A DNA stretch of 64,000 nt, from NCBI GenBank assembly GCA_009859145.1, contig VRVR01000005.1, positions 62,001-126,000 on the forward strand, given 5' to 3'. Shown one piece after another: positions 21,401 through 28,483 of the stretch. The DNA is from Andalucia godoyi (lineage: Eukaryota; Discoba; Jakobea; Jakobida; Andaluciidae). The position numbers and the translations under genes are program-made. Numbering within the stretch: position 1 is the first letter of the stretch; every line of letters begins with the position of its first letter. The notes beneath the pieces were generated by a model. The model saw nothing but the letters and a program-made list of their open reading frames with translations, did not search any database and was not told the origin of the DNA.

Positions 21401-23215
21401 GATTTGCGCTCGGAAATTTCGAGCTTGGACGAGGATGCTTCCTCGAATGACGATGGCGAACAAGACATGACGGACAGTGACGCATCCGACGGGTCTGGTG
21501 ATGGAGAAGAGCCAAACATGGATCGAGATGAGTTTCAAAAGTCTTCCACTGCAGAACAGCAACAAGGAAATGAGGCCCTCTATGGAGTGTCGCATGAAGC
21601 GGGGGGAGAAAGCCTTCATGAAACTGAAAAGTCCAGGCGCCAAGAAATGGAAAGTGAGCCTTCCGGTGCGAAAGAGGAATCCAATGGTCGGGATGGCAGT
21701 GGTCAATTGTCATCTGAAAATAGCAAGGAGAACTCGTCCGGAGAGTCTGGAAATCGAAAGAAGGACGTCAATCCGTTTGCATCCTTGTCAAAGGCGGAGA
21801 AGCTGTGGAACAAACAAGTGAACTTGGCAAATGAGCTTGCAAAGGAGGATGCCATTGTGGATGACGCTGATATGAAGGATGTTGGTCGAGTGGAAGGGGA
21901 GGATGGAGAGGATGAAATGAACGCCGTTGGGGATGCAACTCTGGAGCAGCAGTTGAAGCAAGAGCACTCTTTGAAGAATCCCGCTGAGCCAGAAGAGGAA
22001 GAAAGCGAAGAAAAAGACAGGGCTGCGCGCGGAGACGAGAGCGAATTGGCTGATGAAGACGTGGACATGCAGGATTCAGAAATCCTCGAGTCTGCTGAAA
22101 AGAACAAGAAACAGTCGAAACTCAATCGCTCTGGAAAGAGCGGGCTGAACGAAAACTCTGCCCCGGATGTTGCACAAATGGCGTCGCATGAATGGTTGCA
22201 GCACGTGAATCAAAACCCAGTGACGGACTCGGGAAGCTTTAGCAGAGGCGACACGCAGAAACTGCCGGAGGAACTCGTGAATGCTGTGTTTGAGTTCAAA
22301 CCGTCATCAACGAATCTCACAGATACATTTTCCAGCGCGGAAGTGATCAGCGCGTGGCGAAACATGGAGAAGTCTTCTCTCCCTGTCGCGATGGAGATCG
22401 CCGAACACATCCGAACCATCCTGACCCCGCAGAGAGCCACAAGGCTTCGTGGCGACTACCGTTCCGGGAAGCGCATTTCCATGAAGCGCATCATTCCGTT
22501 CGTGGCGTCTCAGTTTCGAAAGGACAAGATATGGCTACGGCGCACAAAGCCTGCGAAACGAGATTACGCCATCATGCTGGCAATGGACAACACACGGTCC
22601 ATGCGTGAGTGCGGAGCCGCCATTGAGGCTGTCACTGCGCTTTCTGTGCTGAGCAGAGTTTGCTCGATGGCCGAAGTCGGAACGTTTGCAGTCGCTCGTC
22701 TCGGGGATCCGAGTGCTTGTGGAGGTCAGGTGATTCTGAATCCTGGATGGATTGACCATTCGTTGAGCGATGACGAGGCACTGGGAATCCTCAAGACATT
22801 GAGCTTTGCCGAAGAAGCGTCTTCTGACGCTCGCAATTTGGAGCTCTGTCTCTCTGCTCTTGATGAACAACGCGTTGCTGCGAACTCGGCTCCAGGGAAT
22901 CGCATTTCTGTACAGCTCCTGCTCATTGTGTCCGACGGACGGATCGTGGATTCGAGAAGGAATGAAATTGTTTCCATGGTTGCCAGAGCTTCGGAAAGGA
23001 AGCAAATGGTCGTTTACGTCATTATTGATCCAGAAGGCAAGGTTGGGTCAATGCAGAAGGTTTCGGTTTCCGCGGACGGCAAGGTTAAGCGAGAACGCTA
23101 TCTCGATGTCTTCCCCTACCAGTACTATGTCATCGTGCAAGACGTCAAGTCGCTGGCTCGTGTCCTGGGTGATGCGCTTCGACAGTGGATGGAAGCTTTG
23201 CAAGAGGACATGTAG
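9413..23215 (+). CDS. MDN1: Midasin (Rea1), AAA+ ribosome-assembly ATPase
   Basis: Midasin is the giant dynein-like AAA+ motor that strips Ytm1 and Rsa4 from pre-60S particles in the nucleolus and nucleoplasm. The gene is one exon of 4600 residues from the ATG at 9413; the frame is open upstream but has no earlier ATG. P-loops mark six AAA modules near residues 256 (GPSGCGKS), 609 (GETGGGKT), 1027 (GPTSAGKT), 1315 (GETGIGKT), 1700 (GPPGVGKT) and 1982 (GTPGTGRS). Modules 2, 3 and 5 have a perfect Walker B (WLLLDE); module 1 has LVLED and module 6 LILEH, so 6 looks inactive. A long helical linker follows, then a Glu/Asp-rich region (about 3740-4235) and a VWA/MIDAS domain (about 4380-4600) that binds Ytm1 and Rsa4. 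The MIDAS motif reads D-N-T-R-S rather than D-x-S-x-S. A polyadenylation-like AATAAA lies at about 23241. Confidence 0.97.
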   Translation: MSGIEQRVVDGLVSKYACAASLSGLRDSGTRRDFLSVLIDVMLRDDCPAMLVRDVVDDARLILVLLSERLFVYIQENSFALSDNGMLNVLFFFALSSLHGPRDVFFPKLEAAVQLLRSRTSCFLRGKGSDNAKCLLLQVFAICLRHNITSMAFRLPMDAIMAMADTHVTARIVCDGVLHQRYPDVPRILDFVPSLADLWKVRSVSFDFSTVDGGFETPMELPVIAELDYLVVDAVRPLLADLIAAVHRSDPILLVGPSGCGKSALLKYLHRVMMVRDNATTPLMTINVDDSLDSKDLLGTYVSGSEAGSFEWQPGALTNAVDQGAWLVLEDLHLAASDIHAIMFPLLEPNPSNRSLVNGARCECRMCLPSFRILATVPEASFESLKRAPGFHRWTVFHLPVLSTNDMLKVVSTVHSGLPPVLCRQLVALYENLNGVMVPITISREDFLSFDDSVPTNTLSRILRKTFTLRDVLCTAKRLMAVSSDASIHSALLSGFVSSHVAEMFILEICDSALALLPTSAARFVVLRQCEMHRQLSLSDDDLQRIVVDRKPTVLLSPASLVVGRVTLTRTASHSLISSLGVAETRHHMQLLEKIANSVQFSEHVLLLGETGGGKTSIVTQLARVVGKTLLVHNLSPQSDSSELIGGYRPVDPGSHCRKLYDRFVRLMARLPAASASKFQGILDKVTGYASTGKWVECSKQMSRLANHFISILDKAETAEETSLPQSKRSKLSSGKEKLLGFWQVFSSDVHKFLEQEQVFTAGGFAFEWIDGILAQALKNGEWLLLDEVNMAPGEVLERLAALLDGDVIVAESTSRIVRHPDFRLFACMNPGGDAGKKDLPPQLRTRFTEIYVSELTDRTDLTLLVHHYLPRLPQLHSSLVEFHLRMRSATLHGDLVDGAGHKPVFSLRSLSRALDYSRRLAPLYGDFRSLRDGIMLAYGSLLGRQSLGYAVALVQELFPAFGATGYQPPPSLEKDGVVIEGFSFETVDEKRVKNDSKFILTPSVKERLLHLARACSVGTYPVLLEGPTSAGKTSLVEYLAGRLGQRVIRINNHEHTDLAEYVGTYLPNEKTGRLEFREGLLVQALRNGYWLLLDELNLAPSEVLEALNRLLDDNRELRISETGETIKPHRGFMLFATQNPSVSITEGVSYGGRKQLSKALRNRFVGISVEDLPSVELVTIIAERFRVPDSMSRKTVDVMEELQRLRRIGGVFAGKSGYVTARDIFKWCARLWETKEEFATNGFYVLGEKLRTAEERDVVRIVIEKAFKTAVRVEYDIPSLSGVSAPIVMTRSWKRMLCLVIAALKNREPVLLVGETGIGKTTVVEVLSQLWNTSLEVLVCHSSTETSDLFGALRPSRRRVESAERAQSAIREFCLRENVPMDFSAFENAQISQVLADLKQMFGDRSDFSQLCEEVAELTISSDSLFSWVDGPLVRAFTEGKLFLADEISLADDAVLERLNSVLEGASIISVPDRSCGTEISCHPSFFFVSTMNPGGDFGKRELSPALRSRLTEIWVPSPLSDLRDRNFLVQGLCGASEFGRSSELTAFAKVVDRICDAISTNHGIGSLRRTVSVRDLAYWIRSTKSFVSSCGMEFGLAFCLAGEMVFLDSISAKSPERIEWQDYFREAVYLSQFPLWNVTPPCHFERPSGIAFGSPEFFSVPVTEKRPVTFSFAAPVTRTVTHSLLRAFSLNQPVLLEGPPGVGKTAVVEQLARVLGIQVVRVNLSDQTDLADLVGQDAPSEGHRFVWKDGPLLSAMKSGSWLLLDELNLAPQTVLEGLNSILDHRKQIFVPELGATITAAPQFRVFAAQNPVSGGGGRKGLPQSFLNRFVLVSVPEMSREDVLSILSSVYESCVSESERDHMVAVMETGGLNLRDVLRWADKMRFNMSFADALRWTSLMRVSQLQDRTAIWNAVGKPGEVGRDSDPRYTAAFFNEFLKGACDTAGHPELVMTSRFLPLLYGCVSALSPDNVNSRLLILSGTPGTGRSSLITAAHSLLQLGPTVRVVSLPVSSSTDSADLLGTYEQTNRSHRVALLKDDIGRIVVSCAKTCADVHQYMIAHSLWQSYFSWESSLEESAWAALLNEVSNFDAEFAARMRAAHASYTSSLNSVFSWVDGLLVRSCLSGDWLILEHAELCPGAVLDRLNALCEPNGVLHITEAGEDRCIVPHANFKLVMMVDSKNGHVSRAMRSRAVEVSVEDLSSLWEWSLLSCAADSVPLLSCLRAAQTHSLSLGVSVLTASKLSRTASSMKSWCWLSDSPFQLRSLGLSVDARDLDGQQVLQFFTRLPVAIQPDRAVRALAHLNPQHDHIVKLITGVSAVSQSSVECIIRAEAWRLGAVASNAQVDLNRSSDDADFLTVVRSLMVSDFNDPSSVKGKAIRNIVMAVLTDLQGNISQYTPRFREIALGVVFALLQGHDVPAKWLHKWLLRLLKTPSSTVTLSLDALVGSMSTHGSDELLKQVKSWLRPVSGSMEAVLSKLERQFEEASSKHLVDEQNFIQAFATLVSLKFLKPTVGIIDGLRVAVESSVSAETRRPLLKNEDPLQELQQYYSVAKYFYASFSSDMFKTNFVWKSIISHAYTLASRWAADQHSRFFVPLFSFSLSKICMYELFAFSEPFPLVAALKLRSRLLSVSAAEYKLGTFDLVRKYGSMDGPNFKAGLDSLLEKLGENVFGRKMQSFEACALSMLGVLSQYCRYPPELKHRVLSQAYSASKQTLCDVMNAYVASLKLNDYQLQSQSWSNQMQELDALLERSLAQAGEFSADDWNRVDGILHETTVLCQSGHMDASSLEMMRSSSLKIENLRVRVMYQFCLSMLQLHSLHLSVCSTAVPRWVDSILAYPPRKTDRICDSLPLKSKIVESLLRGNATDCLEFILAAYIRKRQAQQEELGEKGFQFVKSQRLKILEDTNPDKKDYDAEIQERNALDDQLARELFREAADSLAFADHPSADSIGPVDDDDVSEAVTLFLNSRALDPFSLLGTVLRMRAEYVDRSPLAFSSAVIPIRAISELFIAECTESDSGRTFFQPNPLESTLVMDVLSPFRARLIDLLEVHPEHPQLLVALEHIDRMVSFPVPKTALSTFAMGLEMLVDRVSDWNRLHGPNSRYHIALDDVVRLLLRWRKLETECWQSICEEAVRHKDFSFVPQIWAAIRPASAMDAASADAELSLVEGATSYVTGAQLGSFATVLKCLNVMATTASSSTLRGVLRLIEVVYKPIIENAVSAESSLHRDRIRQAREEVKWRDASVEGLRDAVAKNRRLLARTVRSWKEAMAKPVSPLLVGHVSPPISEPTLQVPACITSVMPKAIVLNSVPILLTHEEAVSVSGTRHLGNVSAIGAKMERLLSSSVHAIRKGFSEMSSDVVENYETLQSRLMELQRMGRNPSTRKPKETAFTDLLRALTEWKLPHLKSSVPQDMWSSWRRYFRQDLLTSDPAFSSYFVLMDRCMACFHPLWPRSGALPPTVEEKARNMVQNMLYLCYRFAQDLRKMEDIRGKLHAANRERVCDTWVPSNLRHLCSRLQELCTSAGFAVQYTKWTKLAVSSLADLQEKLGSLSDVLGTSCTGPFLSAGDLMIMETAARDIDSTMTSCMHMSTVVSDAGLQELMLVLHCDWMVVRDELMSSIRAPASVSFESSTSLLDLAVHDMMLLTEGLHAIENLVSDVDLSMFDKIHSTVSTFDICNVESVCLWHATSVIAHVLEKSLSSICAAGRSVLQSLCHLFAALSKCMSHVVFHGFCVDESEPSEEDSGGGQEGVGQGVGMGNGEGVENVSEQIEHPDQLMGLDNEPKDSSKQPEKNDGQGFDMDSAQDFEGNMEDLDEKDQPKEEELSDLEDVEGKDENDTTRDVDKKLWDEEDADKERQEDSQQEDRDADAQGGDDEVAAKEEKDDDDDAMRDDAKEKETNPQSKKPKPKKNEDTGDSESADQDEVEDQDQDQDQDLMDDHAKQDGVKDDPELRPDAEDFELPDIPDDTQEGESEGESDAPDGDEAVGDLGQSDREDLRSEISSLDEDASSNDDGEQDMTDSDASDGSGDGEEPNMDRDEFQKSSTAEQQQGNEALYGVSHEAGGESLHETEKSRRQEMESEPSGAKEESNGRDGSGQLSSENSKENSSGESGNRKKDVNPFASLSKAEKLWNKQVNLANELAKEDAIVDDADMKDVGRVEGEDGEDEMNAVGDATLEQQLKQEHSLKNPAEPEEEESEEKDRAARGDESELADEDVDMQDSEILESAEKNKKQSKLNRSGKSGLNENSAPDVAQMASHEWLQHVNQNPVTDSGSFSRGDTQKLPEELVNAVFEFKPSSTNLTDTFSSAEVISAWRNMEKSSLPVAMEIAEHIRTILTPQRATRLRGDYRSGKRISMKRIIPFVASQFRKDKIWLRRTKPAKRDYAIMLAMDNTRSMRECGAAIEAVTALSVLSRVCSMAEVGTFAVARLGDPSACGGQVILNPGWIDHSLSDDEALGILKTLSFAEEASSDARNLELCLSALDEQRVAANSAPGNRISVQLLLIVSDGRIVDSRRNEIVSMVARASERKQMVVYVIIDPEGKVGSMQKVSVSADGKVKRERYLDVFPYQYYVIVQDVKSLARVLGDALRQWMEALQEDM

Positions 23216-23730
23216 CATCCCCATCTATCCTTACCTCCTCAAATAAAAAGTCACAAACTTGAAGCGAAGAAGTCCTTGAATCCTGTGCGGAGGGTCAGCA
23301 GCCCAACTATCAGACGTACCACGTGGATTGCTTCTATAACCCTCCAGCCCAAATGTCTGGGTGGAACGGCTGTGAATATACATCATCGGATAGTATGGCT
23401 GAGTTGGCAGCCGTCGACATTGCTGTTGAAATGAAGGCCGACCTTTTTCTTCTACAGACTGCTGCTACAGATTATTGTTGTTGCTGTTGTTGTCGCGGCG
23501 CCGTAGGTGTGCAGGTCGAGGCCCAAATGAGACACTATCGAATTGTAAAAAGTCACTTTTTACGACAAATAAATCTGTCTGAGGCGCAGCAGGCGGGCTA
23601 AATGTTTGGAGAGGTTTGGGTTTGGAGGTGTGGTATTCAGGGGCGTCAAATCCGTGAAAAAACATACGAAATACGTGTGGAGAGACTTGAACGATTCGTC
23701 CACGAATGTCATCTCCTGCCTTTTTTGCCG

Positions 23731-23778
<48 letters not shown>

Positions 23779-23781
23779 TTC

Positions 23782-23813
<32 letters not shown>

Positions 23814-23960
23814 GACTCTTTCCCGCTTGTGTAAACCAAAGGCAGGAAGTGAAAGCCCATCATCGTTCATCAACTTCTTCCATTCTGTCTGTCTTTTTCC
23901 ATTTTGTTTTTTTCTTTCCTTTCCTTTCCTTTCCTTTCTTTTTTTCTCTCTCTCTCCTAC
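23216..23960. other. Intergenic region with pyrimidine leader of the macroglobulin gene
   Basis: It holds the midasin 3' end, a GTT cluster (23470-23492), a long (TC)n tract with a short (CA)n tail, and a TTTCC-repeated stretch up to the macroglobulin ATG. No supported gene is present; open frames through the TC tract are low-complexity artefacts. Confidence 0.6.
23735..23813. repeat. (TC)n microsatellite followed by (CA)n
   Basis: Roughly 30 TC dinucleotides, interrupted by one TTCCTTCC block, end in about six CA units. It lies about 150 bp upstream of the macroglobulin start codon. Confidence 0.95.
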
Positions 23961-26900
23961 ATGATATCACAATTTGCAATTTTTCTTGTCTGCATATTTC
24001 CTCTTTGTTTGTCTCAAGACACTTTTGAAATGCCATTTTTGGGCGCAACGCAGTTCTTTTCGGGGCAACGATATTTGTCGTACGTTTCCACAGACCGCCC
24101 GTTTTACAAGCCAGGTGAAACCATCCGTGCGCGGTCTCTTTTTCTGGACGCGTTTTCACACAAGCCTTGTCTGAATGCTGCTTCCTCGGTTGGATTTGAG
24201 CACGACAAGGTGAAATGGATCGTCAAGGGTCCGTCCGGCGCTGAGGTGTTCTCTGTTCGAAGCACAGAAAGCATGAAGTCAGCAGAAAACTCCACTGCAG
24301 CATTTGAATGGAAGATCCCAGAAGACGCTGCTGGTGGAGTGCATGCTCTTTGGGTTCATCCGAATACAAATGGAGTGGCTGTCGGAGTTCGCCACTTTGA
24401 AGTTCGATCGACGTTTGTCCCTCCGCAGTTGTTTGTCACGACAACGTTTGTCAAGAAGGGATACGTCGCAGGCGACACTGTTCAGGCAGCGGTATCTGTG
24501 AAGCGCAAGTCTGGAGATGCGCCAGCGAGACTTCGCGTTTCTCTTAATATTTGGGTCGATGGAAAATCCATACAAGCGCAGGAATTGGATGTCGAAGGCA
24601 ACTCGTTTGTTGTTACCGCACCTCTTCCTACGGACTTGTCTTCTGACAACGCGCTACTGACCTTGCAGATTTGGGACGAGCAAGGTGTCATGCAAAGCTC
24701 TTCTAAGTCCATTCCTATTCTGCTCAAGAACATCTTGTTTTCCGTTGTTGCCGAGAGTGGAAGTCTCGTCGCTAGTCTTGAATCACATGTCTATTTTGAG
24801 GCAAAATCGCTGGCTCTCGAACCCCTGGATGTGACAGTTGGTGTGTTTTCCCAGGGAAACCAGCTGCTGGGCGAATTCTCCAGTGTGCACGAGGGCCGTG
24901 GAAAAGGATTGATCCGTGTTCCGGCTGGTATCACACAAGTGCTTGTGAAGGTTACCGGGCCCCAACACATTGATGCGTCTGCTGTGCTGCCGGTTCTAGC
25001 TTCCGGTTTCTGTATTCTGCACAAGGATGCGCAGACCAATGCGATAGCTGTGACCACGAACGAGGCCAGCAGCACGGACTACGAAGTGAAGGTGATGCAG
25101 AAAGAAAAGATTTTGCACACGGTTGTGCTAGCCGCGTCAACCACAGAAGTGAAGCTGGACTCCATCGCAGAAGACGGAGTGTTGCAGATTGCAGTGTTCA
25201 AGAAGGGAGACGCAGACCGTGCGATTGCGGAGCGGTTGGTGTACAAGAAACCAGCGCTTTGGGCGGAGGTGTCTGCGGCGCCGTCTGTTTCACAAGCCGC
25301 TCCTGGAGACGCTGCTCGAATTCGTCTCAAATCTTCGGTTGCTGACAAAGCCGCAGATACAATCTTTTTCGTGACGGTCGTCGACGACGCAGTACTGCAG
25401 TCCATCGAGGAGCGGAGGCGTCCTGTTCGTCTGCCAGGACAAGTCTTCTTTGAGAATGAAGTGGAGGATGAACTTTTCGACGGGAATGCATATGCGTCAG
25501 ACGTTAACAAGGCAGATCTCTTGGTCGGAGTCCAAGCTTGGAAACGCTTCTTGTTTGTCCACGACCCGCTGGCCAAGTTGCAGGAGGACGCTGATAAATG
25601 GTCGAGATTCCTCGCTGCGTGGTTCAAAGAGCCTCCACCACCGCCACCTCCGGTGATGATGATGAGAAATTTTGGAATGAGAGGAGGGATGCAGATGGCT
25701 GCTGCGCCTATGGCGTTCAACATGATGGCTATGCCTTGTGCTGCTCCTGTCCCATGCCCCCCTCCAGGTGTGGCTCTTTTTGATGCTGATGCTGATGATG
25801 ATGATGATGATGCAGCCATGGAAGGGGCAGCGGACTTGCTCTTTGATCGCGTGGAGATGGCAGAGAACGATGCGGAACCGATGATGGAGAAGCGGGCGGA
25901 GATGCCGGTTGGGGGAACGAAGGAAGACCGCCCAGCCCGCAGGGAAGAGGAGGAAGAGGCACCCAAGGAGGCTATGGCGCCGATGCGTCAAAAACGTCTG
26001 CTGAATGAGGCTTTCCTTCGACCGCGACCCGTGGAGCCTGCCGGCGTGTCGGTTCGTATGGCTCGAGAATTTTCGTTTACGAAGCGACCGAACTGGACTC
26101 CTGCGTTGCGACAAGATTTCGCGCAGTGTGTGTATTGGTCGGCGGCAGTTCGCGGAAAGGAGGGTTCTGCAGAGATTTCCTTTGATTTAAGCGATTCGAT
26201 TACTTCCTACCGCGTGATTGTGGATGCAGTCACCGGAGAAGGGCATGTTGGATTCAGCGACCAGATGACGATCAATGTTGACAAGCCGTTCTCGGTTCAA
26301 GTGAAGGCTCCCGAGAGACTGATGGATGGGGATCGTGTGCAGGTGGATGTGACCATTCGGAACAGCTTGGCCGAAGATCTCCACACCCAATTGGAGCGTT
26401 CCGCAGATGGTGTCGGTTTAAAGCTGGTCAGTGAGCAAATGCCGGGCGCTGATTTGAAGATCTTGGCCCACGGCACGTCTTTTTCGCGTGTGCCCGTTTC
26501 CGCAAAAGCCGGGAAGGTGCCGCAGAATGGCCATGTGTTGGTTCAAGGCACAGCATCTTTTTCTGGAAATTCTCTCGCGGATGCTGAGAAGAGGTCGGTG
26601 GTTGTGGAGCCTAAGGGATTCCCCGTGAGCTATTCTCTCTCGGGAACAATGTCATCGCAAGAGAGCGTGGAATTTGAATGCGAAGGACCTGCTTCCGGAC
26701 AATATTTGGAGAATACCATGTTTGGCTCGCTTCGAATTCCCACTTCGGCTGCCTCTTCGCTTACGGATGCAGTCCAGGGGCTGATCCGAGAACCGTATGG
26801 CTGTTTTGAACAAACCTCGACGGTCATGTATCCGATGATCATGGCATTGTCGTACTTGAAATCGCACCCAGAGGTTGCAGAGAAATCGTCGAAGCTCTTC

Positions 26901-28354
26901 AGTGACGCTCTGCAACATATTTCCGCGGGTTACAAGAAACTTGTTGGGTACGAGTCGCCGAGTGGAGGCTTTGAATGGTTTGGAGGGGATCCGGGGCATG
27001 AGGCTCTTACCGCGTACGGTCTTATGGAATTCATTGACTTGTCCAAAGTCTGGGACGGTGTCGACATGAAAATGGTTTCTCGGACGTTTGATTGGCTGAT
27101 GAAAAGACGGAACGGCAAGGGTGCGTTTGAACGGAACAGTCGATCTCTCGATAATTTTGGAGCCGCTCCAGAGTACACCACTCATGCGTACATCATGTGG
27201 TCCCTAGGGCATTTGCTGAAGGTGAAGTCTGAGGCATCCTCTGTCATGTCGATTCAGTCCGCAGATTTTCAGATTGAGTTGCAAGAACTGAGGAAACACT
27301 GGTCGAATTCTGATGATTCGTATTTCGTAGCCCTCAGTGGATTGATCTATCTCCAGTACTTGCCGTCGGACACGGAATCCATTCGGAAGTTTTCTGATCT
27401 GCTCGTCTCTCGGCAGTCAAAAGACAGTGGTGCTATCGAAGGCGGACGTGCAACCATTACGTCGAGTCGCGGGGAAAGCTTGCAAATCGAAACGAGTGCT
27501 CTGGCGGCATTGTTGTGGATCAATATGGTCAAAGAGAAAGTATCGACCACCGTTCATGAGCCGCTCAACAATGTAATCAAGTTCCTCTATTCATCGAATG
27601 ACCACGGCTCCTTCTCGTCAACGCAGGGAACTCTGCTGTCTCTCAAAGCCATCGTCGAGTATGAAACGCTAGCAAAGCTTCGTATTCCTGAACCGGTATC
27701 GTTTGTTTTGTCTGTAGATGGGGATAGCACATTGATGAATCCCATCATACTGTCAGCGGAGACGTTCGAAGAAATGAAGGGAAAGTCGTTGACGCTGGAA
27801 CTCCCGCAGGCTGTGCTGCAGAGACTGGCATCTCCTGGTGCGCATCGTGTCGCAATCCGTCCGAGTGGAGCCGTCAATCCAGACACCAAACTATCTGTTC
27901 CAGTGTCCATTGATATCGACTATCGTGCGGCGGTAGCCCGAATTTCCACAACGGAATGCCCAGTTTCGCTGAACGTAGCGATGTCCCACAATGCAGTGGA
28001 AGTCGGAAAGTCTGTCGCGGTTTCTGTAGAAATCGGGAACCGCAATGCCTCCGAAGGCCAACCAATGACCATCGCAATCATTGGCATCCCGTTTGGCTCG
28101 TCCCACGATTCGACAAGCTGCGTGAGCTGAAGGACAGCGGACAGGTCGCATACTTTGAAACAACAATTCGGAATGAAGTGGTACTTTACTGGAGATTCAT
28201 GGCTCCCGGCCAGGTGCGCAGAATCTCTTTCGACACGACTGCAGAGTACGTCGGCACATTTGCGGCGGTTCCGTCAAGAGCATATTTGTACTACTTCAAG
28301 GAAGCACAGTCCTGGCAATCCGGTCTTCACATCAATGTGAACCCGAAGGATTGA
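23961..28354 (+). CDS. Secreted bacterial-type alpha-2-macroglobulin with thioester; frame break near the 3' end
   Basis: Macroglobulins trap proteases through a bait region and a reactive thioester. The ATG at 23961 gives a typical signal peptide (MISQFAIFLVCIFPLCLS, then QD); the frame upstream has no ATG. An MG2 domain starts near residue 43 (DRPFYKPGE). More MG domains follow, then a low-complexity Met/Pro/Asp/Glu insert (about 557-680) where a bait region would lie, then the A2M domain and the thioester-bearing helical domain. The thioester reads YGCFEQT, with Cys948 and Gln951 present, closer to bacterial YfhM-like forms than to animal GCGEQ. The main frame stops at 28130. The receptor-binding-like C-terminal domain continues in the next frame (from about 28100 to 28354), as if one base were missing after GGC near 28098. 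Lateral transfer from bacteria is possible but unproven. Confidence 0.85.
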
Positions 28355-28483
28355 GTTTTCAAAAGCTGTGTTTTGGTTTCCTTATTTTTTATGTGATTAT
28401 GTTTTTTTGGTTTTGTTTTGTTTGTTTCTGTTTTTAAAAGAGCGGCACGACAGACGTCGAGATTCTGTTTCCACTTTTCGTAT

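Noticed and set aside
20777-21706. 309-residue minus-strand hydrophobic frame that looks like a membrane protein
   Set aside because: It is the complement of the GAA/GAT-rich acidic region of midasin, which reads as Phe/Ile/Leu-rich on the reverse strand.
23904-23960. Upstream start for the macroglobulin
   Set aside because: It is a TTG in a pyrimidine tract; the ATG at 23961 starts a perfect signal peptide.
23605-24028. Ser/Leu/Phe-rich frames through the TC repeat
   Set aside because: They are produced by the dinucleotide repeat and T-rich leader; they have no conserved sequence.
25079-25966. 295-residue Ser-rich minus-strand frame inside the macroglobulin gene
   Set aside because: It is antisense to conserved macroglobulin sequence and is compositionally a shadow of GATGATG and GAGGAG codons.
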